DNA of 64,000 bases from Phlebotomus papatasi (Eukaryota > Arthropoda > Insecta > Diptera > Psychodidae), in NCBI RefSeq assembly GCF_024763615.1, contig NC_077224.1, positions 49,176,712 to 49,240,711 of the forward strand, written 5' to 3'. Positions 34,101 through 45,669 of this stretch are shown here, one piece after another. Position 1 is the first letter of the stretch; the number at the start of each line of letters is the position of its first letter. The translations under genes and the position numbers were made by a program. Below the pieces are notes generated by a model. That model had not been told where the DNA came from. It searched no databases and saw only the letters and a list, made by a program, of their open reading frames with translations.

Positions 34101-35492
34101 AAATTTGACTAGATTAACGACGTATTTCTGAGATAATGGTTTTCCTGATTTCCTTAGAGCCAGGTTCTTTCGCTAAGTGATGAAATGATTTTTTGGATAG
34201 GGATGATCTTTTAGATTTTTTTATATGATCTTAAGGCCTCTACACACTAGAAGCAATTTATTTTAAAAAAATGCCTTTTTAAAGAAAATTTTCCCCTATC
34301 CTTGTATAGGTAGAAACGTCAGAATTTTTTTTGAAAAGGCAATTTTTGACGAAAATTGGCCTAGGACTACAAAATATGGTACTAAATCTATTTCATTCAA
34401 CTCAATAGCTAATTACAATAGCCTTCCTATAAACTTAAAAAGGAATTCTGAAGAATACACACTAAAGAAATTAAAAAAAAACTGTAATTGAACTTATGTA
34501 ATTTATATCACACATATCTAAACAAAATTAAAACTTCTGATGAGTTTTGTTTAGCCTTAAATAGGAATAGCATTGTATCTTTAGGCATGAAATAAACTTC
34601 AAAATGAAAATTGAAATTGAAATTGCACCATTAGGAATAGAAAGAACTTACTGAAATCTCTCAATTGGAGTTTTTCTTCATTGGTTTGACTCTTTAACTG
34701 TTGCTCCCTGATCCTCTCAAACTCCTGCTTCGCCTTATTATCCATGACATTCTCACTAATGTTTCTGTAGAACCTAAACGATGCTTCAGCGTCTGTTATC
34801 CTATTGGCCTTGAGGAGACTGTGCGGTGTATCAGGCAGAGCAACGACACTGAGCAGAAAAACGACGGATAAGCTAAGCATAATGAAGGGGATATACTTAT
34901 AGTGGATAAAGGTGCCAGTGACAAATCCATTGAAGATGCCCATGCTAACAGCTAGAGGTAGGATAGCACCTAGTCGTCCTCGAATACTTGGGTCAGCGAT
35001 TTCGGCTACTAAAAGCGGGATGACAACATATAGACCAGCTCCTGCAGCCCCAGCCAGAAAACGGGCCAAATACAGATGATACACATAATCAGCGAAAATA
35101 ACACAGAGCCAGAAACCTATGTGAGGTACAGCTAGCAACAAGATCGTCGTCTTACGCCCACAACGCGTACTTAAAAATCCGTAAATTGCACACCCAAAAA
35201 CTCCTCCAGCACAGAGCAGAGCTCCAATCCACGATGCCTCATCCATGGAAATCTTACCCGTGACCAGTGGCGAGGAATCCGAAAGGAGCACGGGCAAGAA
35301 GGGTGATAGCCAACCTATGGCCGATCCATGTGCCAAACTTAAAATGTTCACTGGAAAAAGAGGTTCAGTAATGGTGTTAATTAATTAGTGTACGTTCAAG
35401 CAAAGATATCGATTGAAGTCTGAAGTGTTGAACTCACCACAGAACACTGCCACAAATTGATGATTGATACTTGAGAAATTAATTAACTTCAT
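31156..35492 (-). CDS. Sugar porter A (MFS, Tret1-like), 468 aa
   Basis: Minus-strand exons are 35438-35492, 34652-35350, 31461-31876 and 31156-31392. All junctions are GT-AG and keep the frame through a 468-aa protein. Sugar-porter landmarks: CGRKTT after the second membrane helix, RGRLGA, PDTPHSLL closing the first half, then in the second half VDRTGRKTL and a C-terminal PETKGK. About 12 hydrophobic segments are expected for this plasma-membrane family, which moves sugars such as trehalose or glucose by facilitated diffusion. The helix-7 position normally QLSGIN reads TQFCGAFAF. Compared with B-D, exons 2 and 3 are fused and an extra intron interrupts LPSK/IRAVG. Intron 2 (31877-34651) hosts MITEs and a LINE tail that starts about 30 nt from the donor. 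The substrate is not known. Confidence 0.88.
31990..32185. repeat. Intronic repeat related to GGGGAAAGTG-ended elements
   Basis: AGCTGTCCGAAGGTAGCGCA and CACTTTCCCCTA resemble the ends of the decayed transposons (29400-29449, 302-360). It lies in intron 2 of gene A. Confidence 0.35.
33135..33354. mobile_element. MITE family H, intronic in gene A
   Basis: It is 220 bp with ends GGGTAAAATGAGGTAATTTG and AATTACCTCATTTTACCC, and TA on both sides. Longer complementary arms include CCATTTACAATTTGGGACA. No ORF. Confidence 0.7.
34235..34359. mobile_element. MITE family C, right-truncated copy
   Basis: It starts GGCCTCTACACACTAGAAGC and matches 56575-56710 through CCTATCCTTGTA and GAAACGTCAGAA. It lacks the right terminal repeat and abuts the LINE tail at 34360. 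Confidence 0.6.
34360..34618 (+). pseudogene. 3' UTR fragment of the non-LTR retrotransposon seen at 2014
   Basis: It is colinear with 2014-2185 plus 2448-2540 in reverse complement (e.g. CTTATGTAATTTATATCACA). It ends in GAAATTGAAATTG short repeats, as expected of a LINE tail. It is close to the donor splice site of gene A exon 2. Confidence 0.65.
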
Positions 35493-36820
35493 AATTTGTT
35501 TAAGCAAGCTTCAGCGTTCGAGAAGAAATTAAACTTTTTCTGTGAGAGTGGAAAGGCGAAAAAAGAAAAGAATTGTGTCCAAAACTTTGTGCTTAAGTAT
35601 ATTTCTCCAAAAAAAGAATTGCAAGAATAAAAAGTATTGCAACTTAAAATCACATCATTAATCACAGAGTGATGATAGCAGACTGAGATCCAGTGGCTTA
35701 TGAGCAGCTCCTAAATAGCGCCAGATAAAAATGGATTGCAAAAGTACATAATTTCACTATAAAGGCTTCTAGTCCAAAAATCAACACATTTCGAAATTGT
35801 GAGATGGGTACACAGGGCTATAAATTCACCAACTACTCGACACTCGCCTCACAATTGTGATGATGTGATTCGTTTTTGTGATAAGAGATTTTCAGATTTA
35901 CTTTTCACTCGGACGCAATTTAATTCATCTATAAATGCACAGCCTCATCTACGGAAAGAGAATCAGAATCACTAGAGCACTTCAATGGACACGCACTACG
36001 ATCTAAGTGATGCTTAGGCAGATGCTAATCACCTTCTTATACCTATGCATTGGCATGTGTACCCCGTCCCCAGTTCTACATATGATACAATCTCAGCCAT
36101 AACCCCCAGCTCCCCAAAACTGATAAGAGACATTCTCGGCGTCATTAGGCTGTTTTAGGAAATTTTATACTAATGCGATATTTTGATGCACTATATTTAC
36201 ACAGCATCGACGACCTTACTACGGGAGTGATCATCTAATGTGCAGGTGATTGTTTTAGTTATTGTCAACAACCTGTATACACCTATATATGCGTGTGAAA
36301 AGTTCATTTTCCAATGACGCCATTGAAAATGTCTCGTGGCACCATGGGATTGCCGGGGAACAGTAGCACAAAAGTGGCGAGATGTAAAGTGTAAATCCAT
36401 CATTGTGATATCTGTAATATATCTGTATGACGACCAACACACGAAGGTATTTGTCTAGAGAGAAAATTTTTCATCCTCAGGAAGCCAAATGAAAAAATTA
36501 CAACCAGACACTAGAAATTTATGAAAATCTCATTATGATAAGCCTACGGAGGTTTTAGTGAGTGAGATTTTGATATTATTCAATACAGAGAGTAGATCAT
36601 GTGAAATTCTTCGAAATGAATTGTAAACGTTTGCAAAAATCCTGACTGTTATAAACGTTACTATTCAAATCCGTTTCTGAGTTGCTTCTAAACCACTGCG
36701 GTGTCATTGCCTTCTGGGTCTCTGTCACCGTATCTATTGGAAAGCCTTGAGAGTCAGTTCGGTCTAGAACGTCAGAGAAGAAGCACGTGGGAACTTGGGT
36801 CTCTTGGGACAATTTGACTA
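35493..36820. other. Region upstream of gene A
   Basis: It holds the presumed promoter of gene A, but no core element is convincing. 36200-36830 has short overlapping ORFs without recognisable motifs. Confidence 0.35.
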
Positions 36821-37069
36821 CACTGAGAGAAATCCGAAAAAGTTAAAATAACATTCCGTAAATGTTAATTTTACCCTGCATTATTGATCCGAAATCGGTG
36901 TAAATATTACTCTTTTTAGGTGTATTGAGGGTTAAAGTTACCCTTTTTTCATGTTGATTTTACCCTCAAAAGGTGTAAAATTAACATTAAAAATGTTGAT
37001 ATATTTTTACACATAAAAAGTGTTAAAGTTATGACGAAAAAAAGTTAATCACACCCTTTTTTCTCAGTG
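36821..37069. mobile_element. MITE family A, copy 3
   Basis: It is 249 bp with ends CACTGAGAGAAATCCGAAAA and TTTTTTCTCAGTG, and TA on both sides (36819-36820, 37070-37071). It is in the opposite orientation to copy 2. Confidence 0.7.
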
Positions 37070-37071
37070 TA

Positions 37072-38159
37072 GGTACTAAAAGATATGGCATTAGCTACGA
37101 GAATTCATTTAATACCCCCTTCCAACCTGATGAAAACCCGATGAATTTATAAATTGATACCTGATATACCTTGATAAAAATATCCTTATCACAGGTTTTG
37201 CTATGAGACATGTCTGGGCAATATTGTTAGTTTTACCGGTTTTACCTGTTGAAAGTTGAACTAATTGAAAATTATATTTCCTTCATGTACTATACATTAA
37301 AATTATGAATTCGTTTACGGATTAGAAATAACTTTTAACCCTTTAACGACGAAACAGTTTTCACTAACCGAAAATTGGCAATAAAAATGAAAACGATAAA
37401 AAATATCAGTAAAAGGTTTTACATACAATCTTAGAAAATCCAAAAGAGTCTGATTCGGTGTATTTTTTTACCTCTATGAGTGATAGGGACAAAAATAGTC
37501 CAAAAATTTAAGTAATTTTTATGACAATACCATTGAAAGATAATTTTCACTCTCATGAAAAATATCACGTTTGAGTATTGTAGTTTCTTTTTACGAAATG
37601 GTTCTGCTTTAAAAAAAATGTAAGTGAAATAAATAATTAAAATCAATTTTCATATGAGAATTTAAAAATTCGTCTACATCAGCTTAAGAATTTACTACAT
37701 AGTAATAGCTGGAGACTTGCAAAAAATATCCTAGATTCCCTCAACCTTCTACTTTACAATTACATACTAACATAAGAAAAACCTAACTTCAGGTAGTCAG
37801 GAAAAATTACTTTCTTTATGGAACACCGGTGTTCCAATCGTCTTTATAAAGGGTTAAGTAGACCTTCTAAGATTACAGAATCGAAGTTTCCATGAAATGA
37901 AAATTCGGTGTTTGTATTAGGGTAGCGGAAAATGGGATAACTTTAAATTGGGGCACCTTTAAAACAAGAATTTCACCTATTTTTAAAAGATGCTGAGATA
38001 TATTATAATACAATTCAGCTTCAAAATTGGTTTGTGAAGCTGATTGTACCATGGTAAGGTCCAGTTCCATTTAAAAATAGTAGAAAAAAATAATACTTGA
38101 AATTCGCCTTAAGGGTACCCTAAAAGTCTCTATGAAAACCTAGCACTGTAGAGTATATG
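37072..38159. other. Intergenic sequence between two family A MITEs
   Basis: No exon, RNA gene or other repeat is recognised. Confidence 0.3.
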
Positions 38160-38412
38160 CACCGAGAGAAATCTGAAAAAGTTAAAATAACATTCCGGAA
38201 ATGTTAATTTTAATCTGCAGTTTTGATCCGAAATCGGTGTAAATATTATGCTTTTTAGATGTATTAGAGGTTAAAGTTACCCTTTTCATGTTATTTTTAC
38301 CCTTAAAAAGGTGTAAAATTAACATTAAAAAATGTTGATATATTTTTACACCTAATAAGTGTTAAAGTTATGAGGAAAAAAAGTTATTCGCACCCCCGTT
38401 TTTTTCTCAGTG
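38160..38412. mobile_element. MITE family A, copy 4
   Basis: It is 253 bp, starts CACCGAGAGAAATCTGAAAA and ends TTTTTCTCAGTG. It has the same orientation as copy 3. The flanking dinucleotides are no longer identical (TG, TA). Confidence 0.65.
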
Positions 38413-39062
38413 TATGTACGTATAGAGAAGCAGTAAGTGAAGCAATAGCGAAATCCGTGAAATATTACCTCGTCAGATCGGGCTCAAACTTTGTATTAAC
38501 AAGTTTTAACGTTCATTAGTTCACAAAAATGATACTCTCTAAAAATCATCCTTCGTAGTAAAATCGCCTATTCGTTTATTCGTCTATCCGGTCTATCCAT
38601 CCATTCGTAACACCCTTATATTCCTGGTTCGACAGACCGTTCCGATGTGACCTAAAAGCATCTCGATTAAAAAGAAAAAGATAACAATTTCGAGTTTTTT
38701 TAAAAGGTTAAGAAATGAATTAAGTTGTTTAATTCTTTGTTATCCGATCTGTCCCTCCTTACCGTGACTAAAATTCAGTGTTATGTGATTTTTTATAAAA
38801 TTACATACAGTTCACAAAAACACCAAATCACTAATCGATAAAATTATTTTGTCTATCATCTGGTAAAAATAGATTGAAAAATGAATAAATAAACAAATAT
38901 CAAACATAAGTGTAGATTTTATACATCACTTGCCGTGTTAAGAGTACAACATAGGTTGTTAATGTCACGTCTATCTTCTTACATTTTAAAAATTACAAAA
39001 TGCGTTCTCAATAATCTAGTCTCTACAACAGTGATAAAGACTCTAGATTTTATTATGTTGTA

Positions 39063-39279
39063 GGGGAAAGTGCCCATGCTTGATACCATTGGAAAATTCG
39101 TAATGACTAAATTTTCTCTATGTTTCTCAATAAACGTGACTCCGAAATATATTTTAAAAACTGACCACTTTCCCATACTTTTTAAAATATGGTTGCGATG
39201 AGTCACATATATATTGTGAAACATAGCAAATTTAGTCATTACGAAGCTTCAAATGGTATCAAGTATGGGCACTTTCCCC
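39063..39279. mobile_element. MITE family D, intact copy
   Basis: It is 217 bp, a near-perfect palindrome with ends GGGGAAAGTGCCCATGCTTG and ATGGGCACTTTCCCC, and TA on both sides. Degraded relatives lie at 12701 and 54326. Confidence 0.75.
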
Positions 39280-39281
39280 TA

Positions 39282-41074
39282 ACTATTGCAAAAGAAAGAT
39301 TAATATCCTTCGTTTTAATTCTGAAAATTAAATCGCTTTTTAGTGCCAATGAAGTGTTTCGTTGAGCTCTACAATTTCTTACAGCATCAAAAATCTTTAC
39401 TTCCACCACTAAGATACTAAAATCGAAAACTTAATTTCGAAAATTTCGATTTCTGATACCCCGAAATTATTTATTTCGGTTTTGTTAAAATTTTAAGATA
39501 TTGTAGACTGGTGATAAAAACTTCAAATCAATCAAATGGTAGTTTGCACTCCCCCTAAACCTTTGGACTCACCCGAACTATAAACGTATATAACCATGCT
39601 ATAACTTCAGCATCTTCTAATGCCTAAGTTTATAAACTTTCTTGTCTTCTTCTAAATTTACGGGCTTTAGAGCAATTTTCTCCCAATATTCAAATACGGT
39701 TAAGAAAATGGTCATGAACCGAAAGATTAGTAATGCAAATGCGAACTATCAAGATAAGGTCCTTTCGAGTGGTTTAAAGAATCACTTGAAATATGTTGTG
39801 AGAAACGTTTTCGTTAACGTGGAACTGGATATCCTGACGGCACTCCTTCGGGTTGAAAAATCATATGAACCACAGTGACCACAGTGTATCAACGTGCCCT
39901 AATAAAGGCCAGCAAACTTAGCCCTTTAACCGGTCACCGATGACTCAAATTTTTTTTTTCTGCGGTCATCTAAAACCAAAAAGCCAGATTTTTTGAACCC
40001 AATTTTTGACCCTGTCGTCATTAAAAGGTTAGAGCACGCCTAGAACAAGGCAGCTCAGGCAAAATTAGGATCTTGCCTCTAGGACCATCTTGGAATCCAC
40101 TAGTCTTAAGATCGTGATTCCATTTAGAACAAGTCCTTAAAAATGAATTAATTAATCAATCTATCCATATAAAATTTAAAATATAATTTCTCGATTTAAA
40201 GTGGAGACGAGATCCATGGGAATTCGTTAATTTAATTTAAATTTCATTTCATCCTGAAGTTAATCATTTTGTTTTTACAAAATTCAAAATTCGCTTTTCA
40301 TCCTAACATATAAAATACTCGTGCATAATCGTCACAGTCGCGAAGACACGCCATTTCTTAGGTAGTGAAATAAATCCGAATTTGTTAAAGTAATCGTAAG
40401 CGTTTCCGTTTCAATATCATTCAGTCACGTTAATAAGGATTCAAGCTCTTTAATCAGGCAGATAGAATTTTTTTCGCCGTATATTATAACCCTTTATTCG
40501 TTAATTCACTCATAGGTACGTAAGGGTCCACCAGCATCCAGAATCTGGTAGCAATCGTATTGCAATCACTTACACCATTTTCATACTCACAGATTTGTCT
40601 CGCGACCATAAAGTTTAAGTTTCAGGTATTACTAAATGTTAAGACAAATTTGAAGTTATTTTATATAAGTGCTGACTTTCTAACATCAATAATGCACAGT
40701 ACACTGTTCAACAAAAAATATTGTAGACCAAATTAACTCTTTATCTATAAAATTTTAAAAGATGCCAAAGAATGTCAAATATAAAAGTATAATTTATGGC
40801 TCACAATATTACGTTGCTTACTGAAGTGTTATATTTATAGAAATGCACCCAAACAAAGATCATTCCTAGATTAATCCATTGTCTCAATAACAATTACTGT
40901 GAACTCTAGATAAGGGATTGCAAATGACACTCTCCAAGAAAACTGTCCACGAGCATCTTATGCTCTTACTTTCCATCACAATTATGTCAAAAGAAGGAAT
41001 GGACTGTAGATACAGGGGGTCTGAGACGATGAAAAAAAAACAGATACAACCGCAAAAGCTGATTAAGAAAATAA
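39282..41074. other. Intergenic sequence between genes A and B
   Basis: No exon is recognised. ORFs at 39642-39878 and 40918-41193 carry no motif. Confidence 0.35.
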
Positions 41075-41080
41075 TTTATT
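41075..41080 (-). terminator. Poly(A) signal of gene B
   Basis: A minus-strand AATAAA lies about 45 nt after the stop codon of gene B. Confidence 0.5.
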
Positions 41081-41125
41081 TTTTACCGCCGCGCCAGGTA
41101 CAGTGCGCTAAAAGTGACGACAGAA

Positions 41126-43305
41126 TTAATTTATGGTGTATACTGTGGGTGGCTGTGTGGGTTTGCGTCTACCACCAAGAGCTTCTTGGATAGCTTCAAA
41201 GCTCTTGCCTTTTGTTTCAGGCACGATGAAAAGCACAAAAAGAGCTTCGAAGAAGCAGAACCCAGCGAAGAACCAGTAGCATGTATACATGCCGAATGTT
41301 TCAACGAAATAGGTATAGTAGAGTAGCACTAGAAATGCTATTATCCATGATATGAAGAGGAAAGCTGTAGCGAGAAAACCTAGAATTTTGGGTGGTAGGA
41401 GTTCGGCAAAGATGAAGAAAGGTAAATTGTTGATTCCGATGTTGCAAATGAAAACTGCTCCGGATAGAGCAGATAGGGGTAACCATCCGTAGTTCGACAT
41501 ATCAAAACCGGAGGCTTTCAGAAATAGATGGATTCCGAGGGCAGTGTGGCATAGAGCTGTTCCAGTTGCAGATACAATAAGTAGGATCTTTCGTCCAGCA
41601 TGGTCAACAAGCCAAGTTGCAACAAAAGATCCCAGTACTTGAATACCGGCTACAATGATTGAAGATGTACTGGGACTTAAATCTGATCCGGCTTCATGGA
41701 AAATGCTGGTGGTATAGGTGACTATGGCAAAAATACCACAGAAATCCGTTCCCATCAACAACACCAAACTGATAAGAATGGCACGCAACACCGTTGGGGA
41801 AGCTGTTTGGAAATAAAAACGTGACACAATATTTTCACATGCTTCTAGGCGTTACGAAATATGGCATAAATCACTGAACTCACTTAAATCTCGCATTGTA
41901 ACGGAATCTTTTTTCGTGGCACTACTGACGAGGTTTTTCATTTTCTCGAATTCCGCTTGGAAGTTCAATAGGGCACGGTTTTTCACATTGGCTGTTACCC
42001 CACGGTAGAATTTGAGGGACTTTTCTGCCTCAGCAGGACGATTCTTCAGCAGGAGGTAGTATGGTGTTTCAGGGAAGAAGAGAAAGGTCGATGCAAAGAT
42101 GGTAACCATTGTAAGGACGACATAAGGGAAGGTCGATATGGTCATGTAGCTTCCTATTACATACCCAATTAGGATACCGCTATTGTCTGATACAATCAAA
42201 GCTGATCCAAGCCGTCCTCGGATTCTGTTAAAAATTAAATTAGTATTACGATTCATTATTTTAATTATAGGATTGAGTTGAAGTTCCCTTACTTATCTTC
42301 AGAAATTTCATTGACGTAAATCGGTAGAACAACAAAGAGTCCTCCACCAGCAATTCCTCCAATAATTCGAGATATTAGTAAGTACATCGCATCCTGAGCG
42401 AAGAGAATCAATAAAAAGGATATGGCATGTGGAACAGTGAGGAGAAACAATGACCATTTCCTTCCGATACGATCAACTAGAGTTCCATAGATCAAATTTC
42501 CAGCTATTGCTCCCAAGCACGTAGATGAGTTAATCCATGATGCCTGATCCTTGGTAATGGGACCTGATGGCAAGGCTGATTGCGATGTTAGAAGTACAGG
42601 AACTACTGGTGATACCCAACTGACAGTAATTCCAAATACCATCGCAGCGATATTTCCTAAATTAACCAATAAGATTAGAGTGCAATATCTGATGAAAACG
42701 GAGTAGGACCTTTTTTCGCTTCTTTCAATTTTTATTCGCTACAACGTTTCAGGAATACGATGTTCCCTTCATCAGGTCTACAAAGCATTTTGAACAATTT
42801 GGTTACATTTTTAAAAGAATTTTTAGCATTTTCAAAGGAAACTTATATAGAATAATTAAGGAAGAAACACGTAAGGTATATATCGTTTCACTTGACTTGC
42901 ACTGGGATTGGTGGCGAAAAATGCCAACTCATTCTGTGTCGATCCTCTCCATGGTGATGAGCTCCACGATCCAATCTTGTTCACCAATCCCAGTGCAAGT
43001 CAAGTGAAACGATATATACCTTACGTGTTTCTTCCTTAATTATTCTATATAAGTTTCCTTTGAAAATGCTAAAAATTCTTTTAAAAATGTAACCAAATTG
43101 TTCAAAATGCTTTGTAGACCTGATGAAGGGGACATCGTATTTCCGAAACGTTGTAGCGAATAAAAATTGAAAGAAGCGAAAAAAAGGTCTTACTCCTTTT
43201 TCACCAGATTAACCAATAAAACCATTAATTTTTCAAATTTGAGATTACATAAAACCCCTACTAACCGCTTAAGGTAGCAAAATATTGGTAAGCTCTCGAG
43301 GTCAT
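41126..43305 (-). CDS. Sugar porter B (MFS, Tret1-like), 473 aa
   Basis: Minus-strand exons are 43266-43305, 42293-42656, 41884-42224 and 41126-41802, with intron phases 1, 2, 1. The start is MTSRAYQYFATLSG, found by matching the one-nucleotide overhang of exon 2. The first intron uses a GTTAGT donor. Family motifs: VDRIGRKWS, SRIIGGIAGGG, RGRLGS, PETPYYLL, VDHAGRKIL, PETKGKSFEAIQ. The protein is a predicted 12-helix plasma-membrane sugar transporter. Helix 7 has GTDFCGIFAIVTYTTSIF in place of the common QLSGINAVxFY, so the usual sugar-contact glutamine is absent. The tail GGRRKPTQPPTVYTIN is proline-rich. Intron 1 contains a palindromic element with a 12-bp target duplication next to the acceptor. 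Only 336 bp separate its start from the stop of gene C upstream. Confidence 0.9.
42661..42672. repeat. 12-bp target duplication, left copy
   Basis: ATTAACCAATAA is repeated at 43208-43219, on the far side of the palindromic element. The left copy lies only 2 nt from the AG acceptor region of gene B exon 2 (acceptor at 42657-42658). Confidence 0.65.
42746..42775 (-). other. Hairpin module, CTGATGA / AGG-CCT stem / GAAAC
   Basis: On the minus strand CTGATGA is followed by a stem (AGG...CCT, with AA/TT inside) and GAAACGTTG. This variant has GAAAC rather than GAAAG. Confidence 0.45.
43120..43149 (+). other. Hairpin module, CTGATGA / GG-CC stem / GAAAC
   Basis: It is the mirror copy of 42746-42775 on the plus strand; CTGATGAAGG...CCGAAACG. 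Confidence 0.45.
43208..43219. repeat. 12-bp target duplication, right copy
   Basis: ATTAACCAATAA, identical to 42661-42672. Confidence 0.65.
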
Positions 43306-43640
43306 TGTGATTGGCTGTAACAGTAGAATTCTTAGGATTTCTCATCAAAGTACTTTCTCTAACACTTCACCAAAGATGATAATTCACCAAGAATCTAACA
43401 CTAACTGAACCAGCACAGATTTCTGCTACCTTTAAAATGTGAAAAGATTAGGTACAGTCTTAAGATGATAAATTGAGATAAGTCGCGAATTGTCATCACT
43501 GTGATTCCCATGAGCAATTAAAGTATAAATCATTGTGACGTCTCCGGTATCGTCTCTTGCTTATGGTGTGAAAAAATCGCGTGTTTGCAAAAATAATTTT
43601 AAAGCATTCTTATTTTGAATATCAAAACAAACTTCTCCAC

Positions 43641-43646
43641 TTTATT
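43641..43646 (-). terminator. Poly(A) signal overlapping the stop codon of gene C
   Basis: On the minus strand the last lysine codon and TAA stop form AAATAAAG, so AATAAA overlaps the stop. If used, the 3' UTR would be about 15-30 nt. No later signal was identified with confidence. Confidence 0.4.
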
Positions 43647-45251
43647 TCTTCTTGGACAAAATCTCGATTATCTCTTCTGTGCTTTTGCCTTTCGTTTCTG
43701 GTTGCATAAAGGCAATAAAGATGACTTGGAGGAAACAGCAAGCGGCAAAAAACCACATACAAGTGTGCATTCCATAGTCATACCCAATGATTATGAAGTA
43801 TTTGACCAGGACGAAGGTTATCGGCCACTGGATGACCATGAAGACAGTGGCTGTGATGCCACGAACCTTTGTTGGTAAGATTTCAGCCATGACAAAGAAG
43901 GGGATAATAAGCAATCCCCAGCTGCCAATGAATATAGCTCCACAGAAAGACACCATCGGAAGCCATCCATGAGCAGACATATCGACCCCTTGTTGCTTCA
44001 GGAAGAAGTGCACTCCCAGGGCTACGAGACAGATACCCGTACCCAAAGACGATAGTAGCAAGAGCATCTTTCGGCCAGCCTTGTCAATGAGGAAATTTGA
44101 AAAAATCCCACCAGCTAGCATGATCACTGCTGCAATAATAGCTGACGTATTAGGAGATAGAGATGATTCTGCCTCTTCAAATACCATTCCCGTAAAGGTA
44201 ATCAAAGGAAAGAGGCCACATAAGTTCCTTCCAGTAAGGAGCACAAAGCTTATCAGCAATCCAAGACGAGTACTCCTCGATTCTAAAAAAAAATAATATT
44301 TTTCAGTCACATCCTTGTAGATAAATTCCTATAATCCTTACTAAAGTCTTCCATCGACAGGGGTGACACATCACTACCCTTATTACTGAAAGTCTTGAGA
44401 CGATCAAATTCTTCATTAAACGCCTCATTGACGTAGTTCTTTCTGGCTCCGTGAAAACCACGGAAGAACTTTAAAGAATCCTCCGCAGCCCCAATTTTAT
44501 TCCTCATCAGGAGATACTGTGGTGTTTCTGGAAGGAGTGCAAAGACAACGGAGAAAATTCCGAGAAATCCAAGAACAATATATGAATACTCTTCAAAGTG
44601 CACATACGTGCCGACAATGTATCCCAATAGTATTCCAGTGCTCACGAGATTTCCAACAAAGAAACCAAGGACCCCCCTTATTCTGCAAAGCCGGAAAAAA
44701 TTTTTGAATTATGATTATCATCATATTAAGTACCATTCAGTCACAATCTGTCGGCAATACTTTTCACATACCTATTTTCAGAGATTTCTGATACGTAGAT
44801 TGGCAATACACAGAGCAGCGCCCCACCAGCGATGCCACTCAAAAAGCGAGATACATACAGGTAGATAACATTCTGGGCGAAAGTGATAAGAAGGAAGGCC
44901 ACTATATGAGGTGCAGTGCCAAGGTAAAGTGCCCATTTTCTTCCTATTTTGTCTGCCAACCATCCAAAGATAATAGTACCAACTGATCCTCCAATATACA
45001 GAAGTGAACTAATCCAGGAAGCATCATCTGTTGTTATAGGACCACTAGGTAAGGGACTGTTTTCACTGAGGAGTTGCGGAAATGTAGGTGATACCCAGCC
45101 AACAGCAAAACCATAAACCACTGAGGCGATATTAGCTGCAAGGAGCGATTTTAAGGACACATTCAACAAACTTCAAATTCCAAATTTCCAAAATCACCAA
45201 AGAATTCATACCACAAAGAGTTGCATAAAATTGGTTAATAAGGGCCCCCAT
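43642..45251 (-). CDS. Sugar porter C (MFS, Tret1-like), 461 aa
   Basis: Minus-strand exons are 45212-45251, 44772-45135, 44342-44682 and 43642-44282. Exons 1-3 have the same lengths (40, 364, 341 nt) and phases as gene B, a clear sign of tandem duplication. The start is MGALINQFYATLCG. Motifs: ADKIGRKWA, SRFLSGIAGGA, RGVLG, PETPQYLL, IDKAGRKML, PETKGKSTEEI. Helix 7 reads GRNLCGLFPLITFTGMVF, again without the family glutamine. It ends abruptly in SKKK after the last conserved motif, shorter than B and D. It is a predicted plasma-membrane sugar transporter, substrate unknown. It is the most compact of the array, with introns of about 60-90 nt. Confidence 0.9.
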
Positions 45252-45669
45252 TGTATATTCAGTCTTGAACTTATGTAATTCAGTCTTTGGCTATTTTGTG
45301 TTATTGAAAGTCTTGCACCATCAAAAGTCGAACACCAACTGACTACTTATTTCAGCGGCATCAAGAAGTTTTCTGATAAATACCAAAAAGAAAGAATGGA
45401 GATGGTGTGGTGATCATTGTAAAGGAAGTTCATGTTCACATGAAAAAAATAAACCAAACCAATATGGGGCAATTAAATGTTTAATACTGCTCAAACACAT
45501 CCATATAACTCTGTGTATCAAGCAATACTGAGTAAGACGAGTAGGGAAGATAAGTAAGATAAGTACGTCTCTGAAGAACTACTGTATATTACAGACTTGA
45601 GTATTAACTTGTTAACATTCGTTACATTGCTATAGTAAACCAGTAATTTTAGAAATGTTGTACAACTTA
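45252..45669. other. Upstream region of gene C
   Basis: It is presumed to hold the gene C promoter. No convincing TATA, initiator or repeat is seen. Confidence 0.3.

Larger units (their letters stand above)
42673..43207. mobile_element. Palindromic element in intron 1 of gene B
   Basis: The arms of about 235 bp (to 42923 and from 42992) are near-perfect reverse complements around a spacer of about 70 bp. The arms share GCTACAACGTTTC, GTTACATTTTTAAAAGAAT and ATCGTTTCACTTGACTTGCA. It is flanked by an exact 12-bp duplication. Each arm carries a CTGATGA-hairpin-GAAAC module facing opposite ways. No ORF is present. Confidence 0.75.

Noticed and set aside
43615..43878. Plus-strand ORF of 87 codons
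   Set aside because: It is antisense to exon 4 of sugar porter C.
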